Shown here: piece after piece, positions 1 through 25,591 of the stretch
Layout: every line of letters begins with the position of its first letter
Numbering within the stretch: position 1 is the stretch's first letter
NCBI RefSeq assembly: GCF_964340395.1
Contig: NC_135571.1
Location: 11,164,440 to 11,228,439 of the forward strand
Length of the DNA stretch: 64,000 nt
From: Glandiceps talaboti
Lineage: Eukaryota > Hemichordata > Enteropneusta > Spengelidae
Direction of reading: 5' to 3'
Position numbers and translations under genes: made by a program
The notes under the pieces: model-generated
Told to the model about the DNA's origin: nothing
The model's database searches: none
Seen by the model: only the letters and a program-made list of their open reading frames with translations

Positions 1-656
1 AGCGCCCTCTACAGAGTGAAAGATAAAACGACATTAGGTAACATCTTTGAAAGTGTTAATGATCACATTAGTAAATATAAATTATAAAGTATAAATCAGG
101 CAAATTTAAAGGTAATAAGTGCAAATCAACAAATTTCAAACAAAAATATCACAGCCTAGTTTACCAATTTGGTGATTTATAAGCTGAACTAAATATCAAT
201 TGCAATCAGATTAATCCTGAGACAACTCATACGCTCAATGCCTTTTACTAAGTCAGGGCTCAAAATTAATTCTTTGATAGTCCCAGTGGGCTACCAATTT
301 CAGATATTGTTAGTCCAAGGATGGTGACAATAGTCCTATATTCCTGAACTGAAAACAGAGTTCCTCTATTGGAAACATTGTGTTATCAAAATACTTTCAT
401 GTCCGTAAATCTTCCATCCTTTAAATCATCACATAATCAGAGGTAGCCTGAGTGGGCTACCAGCTGTAAATCATCACATAATCAATGGTAGCCTGAGTGG
501 GCTACCAGCTGCAAATTATGGTAGTCCCATGACAAGAATTGGTAGTCTGTGGACACTAGACTACTGTTAATTTCGAGCCCTGTAAGTTGACTTTCTTGTG
601 GATTATAGCATACTGTACTTCATTTTATCTACCCATCTGATGGATATTTCTCTCAC
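1..656. other. Probable PWP1 intron 1
   Basis: No coding similarity is visible. The segment contains a complete short inverted-repeat transposon (254-582) with an internal duplicated motif, and otherwise AT-rich unique sequence. Confidence 0.5.
254..582. mobile_element. Non-autonomous TIR element with 5-bp target duplication (hAT-like ends)
   Basis: The left end CAGGGCTCAAAATTAA is matched by the inverted right end TTAATTTCGAGCCCTG. The element is flanked on both sides by TAAGT (249-253 and 583-587), a perfect 5-bp target-site duplication. Inside are copies of a GGTAGCCTGAGTGGGCTACC palindrome near 430-510. It has no coding capacity. Ends starting CAGGG are typical of hAT transposons, and 5-bp duplications are known in one hAT subgroup, so that family is inferred. 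Confidence 0.75.
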
Positions 657-909
657 CTATATCTGGTTCTTCATCATATTTATCAAGATTATATTCTGCA
701 AGTTCATCACTGTTTTCCTGCTCATCTTTAGTATCTTCTGCATCACCTTCTTTCTCCTCATCACTTCCATCTCCAGCTACATCTTCTGAATTTCCTTCTG
801 TTTCTTTCAAAAGATTCTCCAGCTGTTCTTTGCTAAGTTCTACTTTGTCAGGTGTTGCCTTGGCAACTCCTCTTTGTACCCAAGCAATGCTTGATATGAT
901 TGAGGTCAT
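657..909 (-). CDS. PWP1: PWP1-like protein, first coding exon (partial gene)
   Basis: This exon encodes the N-terminus of periodic tryptophan protein 1, a nucleolar WD-repeat protein known from yeast and human work to act in ribosome biogenesis. The start ATG is at 907-909. The peptide carries the family's opening signature (IAWVQRGVAK, then TPDKVELSKEQL), an acidic low-complexity stretch rich in D and E, and the conserved ELAEYNLDKYDEE motif near residue 75. It then reaches a good donor (G|GTGAGA on the minus strand) after position 657. No downstream exon is recognisable in 1-656, so the WD repeats must lie off the left edge. The gene is head-to-head with the ARFGAP gene, with about 1.2 kb between start codons. 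The identification rests on resemblance to human PWP1 recalled from memory and is strong. The splice site is inferred. Confidence 0.85.
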
Positions 910-2086
910 ACTGGTGATGGTGTTGTTCTACAACAATTCTCTTGAAATTAATTCTTTACAGTTGAATGATTAGTCAGGGATAAACTACTCCATGGAAAGT
1001 TTTGAGATTGTCGAAGTTGGGTGTCTGGATTATCCTATGAATCAAAATTGACACAAAAATATGGATTACCATGACAACGGTTGTTCTGAAAAGTGAATTA
1101 CCTTTTAAAACTTCAAGGAAATATTAATATCCAATACTGGTCTACAAATCAATTTTAAGTTACAAAGTGTCTAGTAACACCACAGTGGCAACAGTCGCCC
1201 CTTTACTGGAATGGCTTTTGACACTCACCACCAATGATATTCTCTACTTTGGACATTTTTTGACAAATAAATCACACAGTTCAATAAGTTCTTGTTTAGT
1301 GGGTATTGCCACCATGCTAGACTTGGGGCATGGATGTACTAATCTCACTAATACATGCATGGTTAGTGGGTCTACTCTCTTCTTGCTCAATATTAAACAC
1401 TCAACCTAGCTCCCTAGCTTCACACAAAAATGTCTTTTGTAGTATTGTATATTGAGTTAAGTGTTCAGTACCAGAAACTCTTGGTTTAGTTTGATTGTCA
1501 GTGTTACCATTCATTGGGATTATATGTAGGTGAGAATATGTGATAGGATCATACGAGATGGAGTATGTGTACATCACTTCAAGTCTACATGCAATATTTC
1601 AATGACCATTCAGTACAGTTATTCAGGTTGCTTCCAATCAGTGAATATGAATATTTCTCAGCCTACATCAAATCTTAAGCTACATTTTTTGACGGAAATA
1701 TATCAGATTTAGTGATTGGGATTAACCTACCTTTCACTTATAACGTCATCCACACACTTAACCGATGATCGATCGTACACATGTGTTTTTGTGATGACCT
1801 GTGCACCGGAAGCACTTACTTATGGTAATCATCCACGATGAGGGCGCTCTCCGAATGTTTTCCTCGATTGATTCGAAATCACCAGTTTACAGTACAAAGG
1901 AATTGCGTAGGGGAGCGAGAAGTTATTAGTTTATTGGCATTTTGAAGTCAGATAGGACATAAAGGCAAATTCCTTGTTGATCGAAAACTCTCGAAAGGAG
2001 GGATTGCCAACAACATTTTTGTGACGTAATTCTTGACCACGTAGCTGAATATCACGTGGTTCCTACGTCACTAGCCTACCATCAAA
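910..2086. promoter_or_regulatory. Divergent PWP1/ARFGAP intergenic promoter region
   Basis: About 1.2 kb separate the two divergently transcribed start codons, with no coding similarity. The last 70 bases before the ARFGAP start hold a compact cluster: TGACGTAA (2022-2029), a perfect E-box CACGTG (2053-2058) and TACGTCA (2064-2070). These resemble ATF/CREB and bHLH-zip sites. No TATA box stands out. Promoter function is inferred from position and motifs only. Confidence 0.5.
2022..2070. promoter_or_regulatory. CRE-like / E-box / CRE-like cluster upstream of ARFGAP
   Basis: TGACGTAA at 2022-2029, CACGTG at 2053-2058 and TACGTCA at 2064-2070 all lie within 65 bases of the ARFGAP start codon. 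Such sites bind ATF/CREB and MITF/USF-type factors in animals. Whether they act here cannot be told from the sequence. Confidence 0.4.
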
Positions 2087-16775
<14,689 letters not shown>

Positions 16776-17320
16776 GCAATCGCTTTTCTGTAGTTTCTGC
16801 CAGAAGATCAAAGTAATTATTGCAATTAATGCAGTGTAATTTATATGTTCCAATGATTTTAGATTTAATTTGTATATTATGCGTATTTAATTAATTTGCA
16901 TATTAAATGCATTTAATTATGTATAAATGGCATGTACAGGGAATTCTAGAATTCACTATAGGTGATTTGGGGTCAAGGAATTTCTAGTGTACGTTTTAAT
17001 TCATAGTTTGTGTTTCGATCGTTTCTGCATGTAAGGTCAAATTGTCAGTTTTTCGATATTCCGTTTGCATGTTTACATATTTGTTGTAGTATTTATGTTA
17101 GTTACTATTGTATGGAGTACCGTACTTGATATAAAACTTGGATACACGGTATAACGGGTCAATGTTAATTTCTCTGAATGTTATGGATGGTTATTCCCTT
17201 ATGTATGTATGTTTGTAATATTTTGTATCTTGGCTCTTGTTTAATTGAATTCCATTTTATGTTGTCAGTCGAAGGATGCCAACATTTTGAAATAAATTGA
17301 TTTGCATTATTTGATTGTTT
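16776..17320 (+). other. Probable ARFGAP 3' UTR with poly(A) signal
   Basis: Non-coding sequence follows the TGA at 16775. A canonical AATAAA lies at 17291-17296 and is followed by T/G-rich sequence. The 3' end near 17310-17320 is inferred. Confidence 0.5.
17291..17296 (+). terminator. AATAAA poly(A) signal candidate
   Basis: A canonical hexamer about 515 bases after the ARFGAP stop, with TG-rich sequence just downstream. It is the first canonical hexamer after the stop codon. Confidence 0.5.
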
Positions 17321-17369
17321 GCATCGTGGATTACTAATTCACATACATACACCGTCAGTGAGGGTATTT

Positions 17370-17900
17370 ACATATTGATAAGATTATTTGCATATTAATG
17401 AGATTATTAGCATTCTAGTTTAACTACCAAATAATATTGAACTCAGGAATTCACATATTTATATAATCTAGATATGCAACCACAACATTATAACAAATTT
17501 GCATATTAATGAGATGATTTGCATGCTAGTCTGAGAACTAAATATTGAACTAAGGAATCAATGGATTGAAGAATGCAATAACATTGAGAAAGTGTGCATA
17601 TTAATGTGATGATTTGCATACTAGTCTAAGTACCAAATATTGAACTTACGAATCCATCGATTACTGATGAATGCAATAATACTATGAGTTTGCATATTAA
17701 TGTGATGATTTGCATACTAGTCTAAGTACCAATGAAAGGAATTCATATGTTACTGATCGATGCAAAAATACGATAAAGTTTGAATGTTAATGAGATAATT
17801 TACATACTAATCATCTTAGTACAACATGATGCAGAACTCGGGAATCCATATAGTTATGACAGCTTAACACAACCCTAATATTTATGATAAAGTTTGCACA
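17370..17900 (+). repeat. Degenerate tandem repeat, ~115 bp x 4-5, ATGCAAAT-rich
   Basis: Units contain TTTGCATATTAATGAGATGA and CTAGTCTAAGTACCAAATAT, each followed by a variable TGAATGCAATAA block. Homology weakens towards the right. Confidence 0.75.
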
Positions 17901-18105
17901 ATATTGCTAGTTGTCAGTCTCCCCTCACATACCTACCCTTGCCATTCAGTCATATCCTAGGATTTAATTTTGTCTTCATCATCGCTACTCAAAACTTCAC
18001 CCAACAAGACTCACTTGTCATGTCAACAAGCACCAATTCATGTCTTGTATTGATTGTATTTTGACTTTCTGACGACTTCTACAACACGTGATTCTGTTAT
18101 TGCAG

Positions 18106-18120
18106 GACTATGGCGCATAA
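18106..18120 (+). CDS. Candidate alternative terminal exon of ARFGAP (encodes DYGA-stop)
   Basis: After acceptor TTATTGCAG the sequence reads GACTATGGCGCATAA. Joined in phase 0 to exon 12 this gives DYGA and a stop, closely resembling the DRYGS tail made by the exon at 16758. It could be an alternative last exon, a decayed duplicate, or chance. No clear AATAAA follows. Confidence 0.3.
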   Translation, partial: DYGA

Positions 18121-18629
18121 CACTTGTCAACATCATTGAAGACTGCCCTCATACATCATTACAAGAAGATACTTTTGTTTATGTCAAACAGGAACAAGAT
18201 GGATGGTTTAATAGTAACGAGGGAAAGACTCAACTCATTAGGAATCAACAGATTCAATTTAAAAATCCTGTGGCATTTGGAGGGAGGGGGAGGGGGAAAG
18301 GGGTAAGAGGAGAACAAGTGGCCTTGTGCTGGTACAATTAAATAGACCTCACAGAATATATATTATTTTGAAAGAAAACCCATTATTAAATAATGTACGG
18401 CTTCCATGATTTTGAAAAAAATATCATAAGAAACATTTGGGTCGATTATTTAAAATTTTAATGTTACTTGTATTGTATGGGTATATTGCCAACGTTAAAT
18501 TAATATTTCAAGGTATATATTTTTAGGGGGATTATCATTTTAATGTCAAATACTTGAATTATTAATATTATGTATTTTATTTCATCATGTATTGTGTGTG
18601 CATTTCAAAAATTGTGTCATATAAAAAGA

Positions 18630-19250
18630 ATGTTCATTGGTCAAAAATGGACAATATATTGAATTCTGAGTCTGGATAGCCAATAGGATTTTTTGTATCT
18701 ACAGTCTGCAACTTTGAATCATTTTGTGTTGTATGGGATGGGTGTTCATTGGTCAAAAATGGACAATATATTGAATTCTGACCCTGGATAGCCAATAGAA
18801 TCTTTTCTATCTACAATCTGCAACTTTTAATTATTTTGTGTTATATAAGATGGATGGTCATTGGTCAAAATTGATTCTGACTCTGGATAGCCAATAGAAT
18901 CTTTTTATCTACAGTCTGCATCTTTGAATCATTTTGTGTCATATAAAATAACTTTTGATTGGTTGAAACTGGACAATGTAATGAATTCAAAACCTGGATA
19001 TGCAATAAAATCTTGTGTATCTCTACAGTCTGCGACTTTGAATCATTTTGTGTCATGAATTTTCATTGGTTGAAACTGGCCAAGGTTATGAATTCAGAAT
19101 CTGGATATCCAATAGAATCTTTTCTATCTAAAGTCTGCAACTTTGAATAATTTTGTGTCATATAAGATGGATGTTCATTGGTCAAAAATGGATAGTGTTT
19201 ATGAATTTTTGACCTGGATAGCCAATAGAATCTTTTCTTATAACTACAGG
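18630..19250 (+). repeat. Tandem repeat, ~105 bp x 6
   Basis: Six copies start TTCATTGGTCAAAAATGGAC and carry GGATAGCCAATAGAATCTTT and CTGCAACTTTGAATCATTTT. The array lies downstream of the candidate alternative ARFGAP exon. Confidence 0.9.
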
Positions 19251-20804
19251 GTTTGCTGTCAAGTTTGCATACAAATGAGACATCATTCTGAAGGGATATT
19301 CCAGCATTAATTTTTCTTGGTATAATTTCCCACAAAGAATATACAAAATATTGTTGAAACTTTTGCTGTATTTTCTCTGACAGCAAGGTCAATGAACCCA
19401 AGTTAGAGATCTTTTGATAGAATGTATTGATCTATTCACTTCATTTTGTTAAAGAAAAGAAAAGAAAAGAAAAAAAAATTGGGTGCATGAAAGAAAATTT
19501 ACATTGTCTACACATACATATTTGCATTTTTGGTTCTTGTACGACATCAACTTCAGAGTATATTCCTTTTCACAGTGGTCGAATACGATAGACCAGATAA
19601 ATATTGTGTTATATCCTTCCGTATCAAACAACCACCTCAGTCCAGTGTCATGAAAGAGAATATTGAATTTTTGATGATATCACGGCAGGGAACGCTTTGA
19701 ACAAATATTTTGGCATAAATTCATACAGTTGTAACATTTTTGAAATTTCTGTCCAAAATTAGGATGAAAATTTCCAAAAAGTTAAAAAAATCACCAAAAA
19801 TGACAGAATTTTGTGTCCTTCTTGTGCGATAGACCTTGTGTAGTGTTTGGTCTATACTTGCACAGGAAAGTGGCATAACATTATGAAATTTATCCAAACA
19901 TAGCTTTGGTGACATTTGGAAAAGATTGCTTGATACAGCAGGGTATGAGAACTTTGATAGAAACTATCTTTTAATTCAAGTTTTACCAAATCTGATTTCT
20001 ATTCTATGCAGAAATTTTAGCCTAGAAAGGTAACCTACTGCTAAACATACACTAAAAAATAGACAAACTGTATTTAAGACCAATCTTTTAGGATTTTATT
20101 TAATTTTTGCTTATTATATTTTAAAGAGTCCGATATCTGAAACAAACTGGTAGAGAATTATTTTTTTTTTTGATGCAGAATGGATTTAAATGTCACAGGT
20201 GCCAGAAAACATTTGATTTGGAGAGATTTATATCAGTGTATACTACCAAACTACAGAGAAATATATAAAGTCTCAATGAGATGACACAATGTTTTTATGT
20301 CATATTTTCGTTCCAATTACAGATATTGAGTGCACATGCATATGAAATGTTACATATTATCGGAGTGTGAACACAAAGTTTTGTGTTTGAATCTTCCTTG
20401 TTTCATCTAACCGTAATGTTAATTTGTGTTCACAGTGAGATAAAATGTATCATTGTACATGCTTGCATGTTATCGGTTTATTATATCTTTAAATGCTAGT
20501 GTGCTATTAATGTTTATTTTTTGTTATATAATTCGTTAAGACGTGCAAGATGTAAAAAAAATATGTGTCGCCTAATTGAAACTACAGTCTCTCTAGTTTG
20601 GTAGTAACATGTTTTTAACTTTCCTTCTTATCAACTTAAATGCAGACTAAACATTTTATTACATATCACATCATTAGATTGAATCATTCCTACCACTACA
20701 ACTACGTTATCAATATTTTTGCAACTTTTAAAGGGAAAGGCTACCTTGTCAATTCACTATGTTTAATAAAATTTTAGATGTTAAACCAGATAAAATATAT
20801 TGGC
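19251..20804. other. Intergenic sequence without recognisable features
   Basis: AT-rich. It contains short A/T runs and scattered stop codons in all frames, and I recognise no gene or repeat family. Confidence 0.5.
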
Positions 20805-21016
20805 TTAACCCTTTCAGGACTAGAAACTTTCCCGCCAAAATTTTTGAACAAAAATTCTTGTTTCTCTGTAATTTTTGCAAAAAGATCAACTTTATTTTAG
20901 ACCACAATTCAAGAAATATTACTTCCCAATGAAGTAATATTCTTAAATTTTAGAAAATGTTCTTACAATCAAGTTTCTATTTATTCCAATGTCGTCTCTA
21001 GGAATGTAAGGGTTAA
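20805..21016. mobile_element. piggyBac-like MITE with TTAA ends
   Basis: It begins TTAACCCTTTCAGGACTAGA and ends with the inverted AATGTAAGGGTTAA, so TTAA target duplications and CCCTT termini are present. It carries CCCGCCAAAATTT, shared with the copy at 21100-21314. The family is assigned from the TTAA/CCCTT signature. Confidence 0.75.
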
Positions 21017-21099
21017 TTCACTTTCACTTAGCAGTATGGCGTTGATGTCGACCAGAACTTAGGTTGAAGTGAAGTATAGGCCTTGCTAGGGAACTTCCA

Positions 21100-21314
21100 T
21101 TAACCCTTCCATGACTAGAGACGAGTTTTAAATAATATGGGGACCCAATTTATATGAATATTTTCATAATTACAATAATATTACTTTTATTAGGAAGTAA
21201 CATATCTTTAATTTCAGTCTAAAATGAAGTTGATATATGCCAAAAACTTACATAAAACTAGAATTTTGTCCAAACAAATTTTGGTGGGAATGTTTTCAGT
21301 ATTGAAGGGGTTAA
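21100..21314. mobile_element. Second piggyBac-like MITE, opposite orientation
   Basis: It begins TTAACCCTTCCATGACTAGA and ends GTATTGAAGGGGTTAA. Its interior matches the reverse complement of 20805-21016, including the ATTTTGGTGGGAATG block. Confidence 0.75.
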
Positions 21315-21564
21315 ACATATTGTCAACTGCTTATACTGTTATACAACTAAAACAACAATAGAAACAGTTAAGGCAACACACTTACTGCAAATTGCCAGCC
21401 AAGGTCTATATGTCACTTCCATCTAAGTTCTGATTAATGCCAGCTGTGTACTGATAAGTAAAAGTGAGTGAAACCAATGCATTTAATCTCCTTTCACACT
21501 TCCAAGTTTTTACAAAGTATCTTTCCCTTAACCAATAAGTGTACCAATAACAGGGGAAAAAGGG

Positions 21565-21685
21565 TTGGTGTGACATTTCATATGACATTTGGCATGACAC
21601 TTGGTGTGACATTTCATGTGACAATTGGCATGACACTTGCTGTGACAGTTGGCATGGCGCTTGGCATGACACTTCACGAATGACA
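21565..21685 (+). repeat. Short tandem repeat based on TTGGCATGACACTTGGTGTGACA
   Basis: About seven imperfect units of 17-18 bp. They give an antisense ORF rich in SCQ/SHQ that is not a gene. Confidence 0.85.
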
Positions 21686-22490
21686 CACAACAGTTTTATA
21701 CAAACACAGACAACATCAATGTAATGAGGTACAAAATCTTGCTGTGTATGTGGTACCTCTGTTATTGTTAGTTTGGGCATAGACAGTGGAAGGTTTGCCT
21801 TCCACTCTCTATGGTTTGGGTAAAAAAATATGCCTAACTTTATGTACAAAAAACATCAATGAAACACAACACCGACCCTGAGTCTGCTGTAATTTTGTAC
21901 ATAAATTCAGACCAGTAATTCTATCATCTGTATATGTTATCTTGGCCCTGTGGTAGTATAAAGCATGGATGGAAATTTCAATGAAATAATCTTGTACAAA
22001 TACTAATTTTTATTGTTTTCATTGGCAAAATGGGCTTGTAAATCAGATACTGAACTTTGAACTCTTGCAATGTATTTTAGTTATTGTCTGCTTCACAGTA
22101 TTTCTGAAGAGTAAATAAAATGATTTTCAACATCTATTTGTGTATGTCCAGCCTATATTACTACCAGAAAAAATTATAAATGGGATAAGGGTGTACGTAC
22201 TTAAAGTGGCACAAACACAGCAGGATCCTTTACCCAATCACATTGAACACTGATAAGCATTGCTACTTGTTCACAGTGCAGTAAAACAGGCTTCTAATGA
22301 AAACATTACATATGGACTTGATGATTTTAATGGTTGCAATTGTTTATTTTCTAACTGATAATCCACATTTCAACTTGACTACTTCTACATTCCCACTGTG
22401 CACGGCACCTAAGTAATTGTTTCTTTAGCATTAGAAGTTGTCTGAGAGTGTCATGTTGCAAGAGTGAAAAACCAAGCCTATATCATTTTA

Positions 22491-22860
22491 CAACTGCAGA
22501 CATCAGACCGTAGATGAACGGAACGTGTTACAAACAGGGAAAGTAAACAACTGAATTGGATTAATAACACTTTGTACAGCATGTTGGAAGTACAGAGACT
22601 TGTATTACATTTCATCATTTGATAAGAACAGTTTTATGGCCACTTTACATAATAGTTCACGTTCACAAACAAATTAGAAGTTCCCTGGCATTTCATGTAC
22701 ACATAAAGAGGCCATAAAACTGTTCTTATCAAACCATGAAATGTAATACAAGCCTCTGTACTTCCAACATGCTGTGCCAAGTGTTATTAATCCAATTCAA
22801 TTGTTTACCTGCCCTGTTTATAACAGGTTCTGTTTGTCCAAGGTCTGATGTCGGTAGTTG
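22491..22860. mobile_element. 370-bp foldback element flanked by TA
   Basis: Two arms of about 150 bp face each other: CAACTGCAGACATCAGACC at the left, its inverse GGTCTGATGTCGGTAGTTG at the right. Internal matches include AAGAACAGTTTTATGGCC and its complement. TA borders both ends, as in Tc1/mariner-type insertions. Relatives lie at 26280-26495, 50232-50550, 51238-51600 and 52206-52815. Confidence 0.8.
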
Positions 22861-23207
22861 TAGCTGTAAGCAAGGCCTACTCTAACCTCATATCTCTCAT
22901 CGGTTACAAGAATCTAATAAAAATGTTGCTGGTACTTTTAAATAGCTGCGTTTATTCTGAACAAATAGTAAAATTCTAATTTTGATATATGCTAAACAGA
23001 TTAATATAGGTTTTATCAAGTGATGCTAACTGGCACGTCACAATAGATACTGTCACAAATAAACTCTCTCAAAAAGATGTCTTTAGTTTTGACTTGAAAG
23101 CTAGTCTCAATATTTGGTGCAGAGCGGACAGTATTTGGTAGTTGGTTCCACAGAATTAATTGTGGCGGTGTGGTTGAAAGACCTATCTCCACAGTGTTCA
23201 ATTTAAA

Positions 23208-23703
23208 AGTGCCCTCTCAGCCAATTTGACATGCCACTGACGCACACAATTTCTAGTGATGCACCAAAATTTGGTGTTCCCCTATCTCTTACTCAATCTG
23301 ATTAAAATCCGATATCGATGTCGGCTAATCGTGCATTGCTATCTTACCTTTGTTATTTAGCTTGAATTGACCTTCGTAGTACATGTTTAAGTTTTTAGCG
23401 TAGAGGAGGCGATCCGGCTAAAAACGTAAACATCTACTACGAAGGTCAATTCAAGCTAAATAACGATGGTAAGATAGCAATGCACGATTAGCCGACATCT
23501 ACATCGGATTTTAATCAGATTGTCTCTTACTATGAGGTGACCAGTGTGTCCTCTAACCCAAATTGACATGCCAATGATGCACACAATTTCTAGTGACGTA
23601 CTAAAATTTGGTGTTCCCCTATCTCTTACTATGTGGTGACTCCCAAGAAATGACAGTTTTTCTCATTTTGACTCATAACAACAAAACTTAGAGGGCACAC
23701 TGT
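23208..23703. mobile_element. TIR/minisatellite element, two units, interrupted by a foldback element
   Basis: This is the same family as 3424-3795. The left end is near AAGTGCCCTCTCAGCC and the right end is TTAGAGGGCACACTG. The two internal units are split by the insertion at 23294-23522. Confidence 0.75.
23294..23522. mobile_element. 229-bp near-perfect palindromic element with 9-bp TSD
   Basis: Arms of about 105 bp are almost perfect inverted copies beginning CAATCTGATTAAAATCCGAT. The element is flanked by TCTCTTACT at 23285-23293 and 23523-23531, a perfect 9-bp target duplication that is single in uninterrupted sister repeats. A 9-bp duplication is typical of Mutator-like elements. End fragments of the same family occur near 54150 and 56648. 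Confidence 0.9.
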
Positions 23704-23981
23704 ATCTCTGTATGATTTAAGTGTTGCACTGCACGGGAACCTTGAGTGTTGTTTGATGACTTGAGCGTAAAGATCTTGCAGGGTTGTTAACTACGATAAC
23801 TTCAGTAAGATATTGAGGGACGAGACCATTTAATGATTTATAGGTGAGAAAGAGAATGACTCCCTAAAGTCAAATTTGATCTACACTGAATATGGTAATT
23901 TCAGTTGGAAGTATTCTCGGCATGACTATGGTAATATTTTGACAGTTTTCTCAAATGTACTGGCTGTTACATATTGTGGCA

Positions 23982-25591
23982 TTAATTTCGACATAACTTA
24001 TAGTGAGTGGTTACTTCTAAGCCTGTGAAATAACCAATGTATATGATCGGTTTTGGATTTTCATCACTCCACTCCGAGTATGCATCATCACCATTATCTC
24101 CAACGTCGATGGCGCTATCGCCAACTTTGATGGTGCCATAGTCGTACGTGATCCAGAACTCCTGCCATTTCTTGGTTGATGTACTAGTGATTGGTGTATC
24201 TCTTCCATATTTTGCCAAGAAATTTTCCTTCAAGGCATCATTTTTGTGGGCCAAGTGATTCGCATATTTTCCAAACAATTCCTCTTTTGTGGCAATATTT
24301 CCATCAGCTAATTGGTTGACATAGTCTGCTGGCAGCTTCTTCTCTGGAGACAGGTCACTTTTGCCATATGTTTGTTGGTTGGTGTATTCCTCCAATGGAT
24401 TTTTCACACCAGAGTCGTATCCTTGCACCAGTTTGCTGCCATATTTTCCCAACAAATTTTTCCCATACATGTCATTTTCTTGGACCGTTTGGTCAGCATA
24501 CTTCCCTAACATTTCTTTACCATACTGGTGGTTCCCTTCTACCCGTTGCTTGGCATATGCGGAAAACGGATTCTCCTTTTCAAAAAAGTCCTTCCTCTTA
24601 GCCCACCTGTTGCCGTTTTTGGCATACATTCTGTTTCTCGAGTCAAAGAAGTTGTTTCCATTCCCTAGTTGGTTGGCGTATTTCTTCAATGGACTTTTCT
24701 CTCGAAAGCCATCATTTCTTCCTGCCAAATGCTTGGCAAATTTCACCAACAAACTCCTGTCACGAGTTTCATGTCCTTTTGCCAACTGTTTTGCATATTT
24801 CGCCAATAACCCTTTCATATCAAATGCATCATCTCTGTATCCTGGATGGCTAACGTATCCATAATCCGAAAATTGACTTTCGTCTTGAACCATGTGATTT
24901 CCTTTCACTAGTCGCTTCGCATAATTACGTAATAAACTCGTATCCTTGTCTTCGTTCTCTCGCATCAGTTGATTTGCATACTTCGCGAGCACTTTCCTAT
25001 CAGAGACTCCATATTCTTGCGCTAGTTGATTGACATATTCCTCGAATGGACTCCCTGCTTTAATAATGTCATTCATATGTGCTAATTTTTCTGCATACAT
25101 ATTCATTTCAGTGGGATAGTTTCCATATCCATGCAGCAATTGCTTCTCGTCCTTTCCCGGCATTTCCCCAGTGTCTCCATATTCTTGTGTTAGTTGGTTG
25201 ATATATTCCATGAGAATATTCTTCTTGTCGACGCTACTCCTATGCACATTTTGTTTTGCGTAATTACTCGTATCAGCGATATGACGTCCATGCGGCAACT
25301 GGGTTGCGTACTCTGCATAGTGCTTCTCCTCTTTAATTACGTCATTTCTGTGCGGCAGTGGCTTTGCGACCTTATTCACCACATTCTCACCCACGACACC
25401 ATTTCCATGCGCCAGTTCCTGCAATTCGTCGGCGTACTCTACTGGTACATTCTTATCAGGTACACTCATTTCTGCTTCTTCTGCCTCCTTTTCTCTGAAC
25501 ACGACATGTTTGATAGATGACGATGGTGGTTTTAAAAACTTGTATTCAAACTCAGCTATAGGGTATGACACTGTACTCCATTCCTTGCATT
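23982..25591 (-). CDS. FA-domain membrane protein exon 4: domain halves and repeat array
   Basis: Follows acceptor TGTTTTCAG. This single 1.6-kb exon is open throughout and encodes residues 113-648. The repeats are strongly diverged at the DNA level, unlike the satellites elsewhere in the window, which supports selection on protein. Confidence 0.85.

Noticed and set aside
18054-18341. 95-codon ORF downstream of ARFGAP
   Set aside because: No recognisable similarity. The only notable piece is the in-phase DYGA-stop exon in another frame, which is reported separately.
21406-21849. 147-codon minus-strand ORF with SCQLSHEMSHQVSCQ repeats
   Set aside because: Driven by the 17-18-bp tandem repeat; no domain or splice context.
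24312-24864. Plus-strand ORFs up to 167 codons opposite the repeat protein
   Set aside because: Antisense shadows of the 1.6-kb coding exon; the sense frame is supported by three in-phase upstream exons and a domain match.
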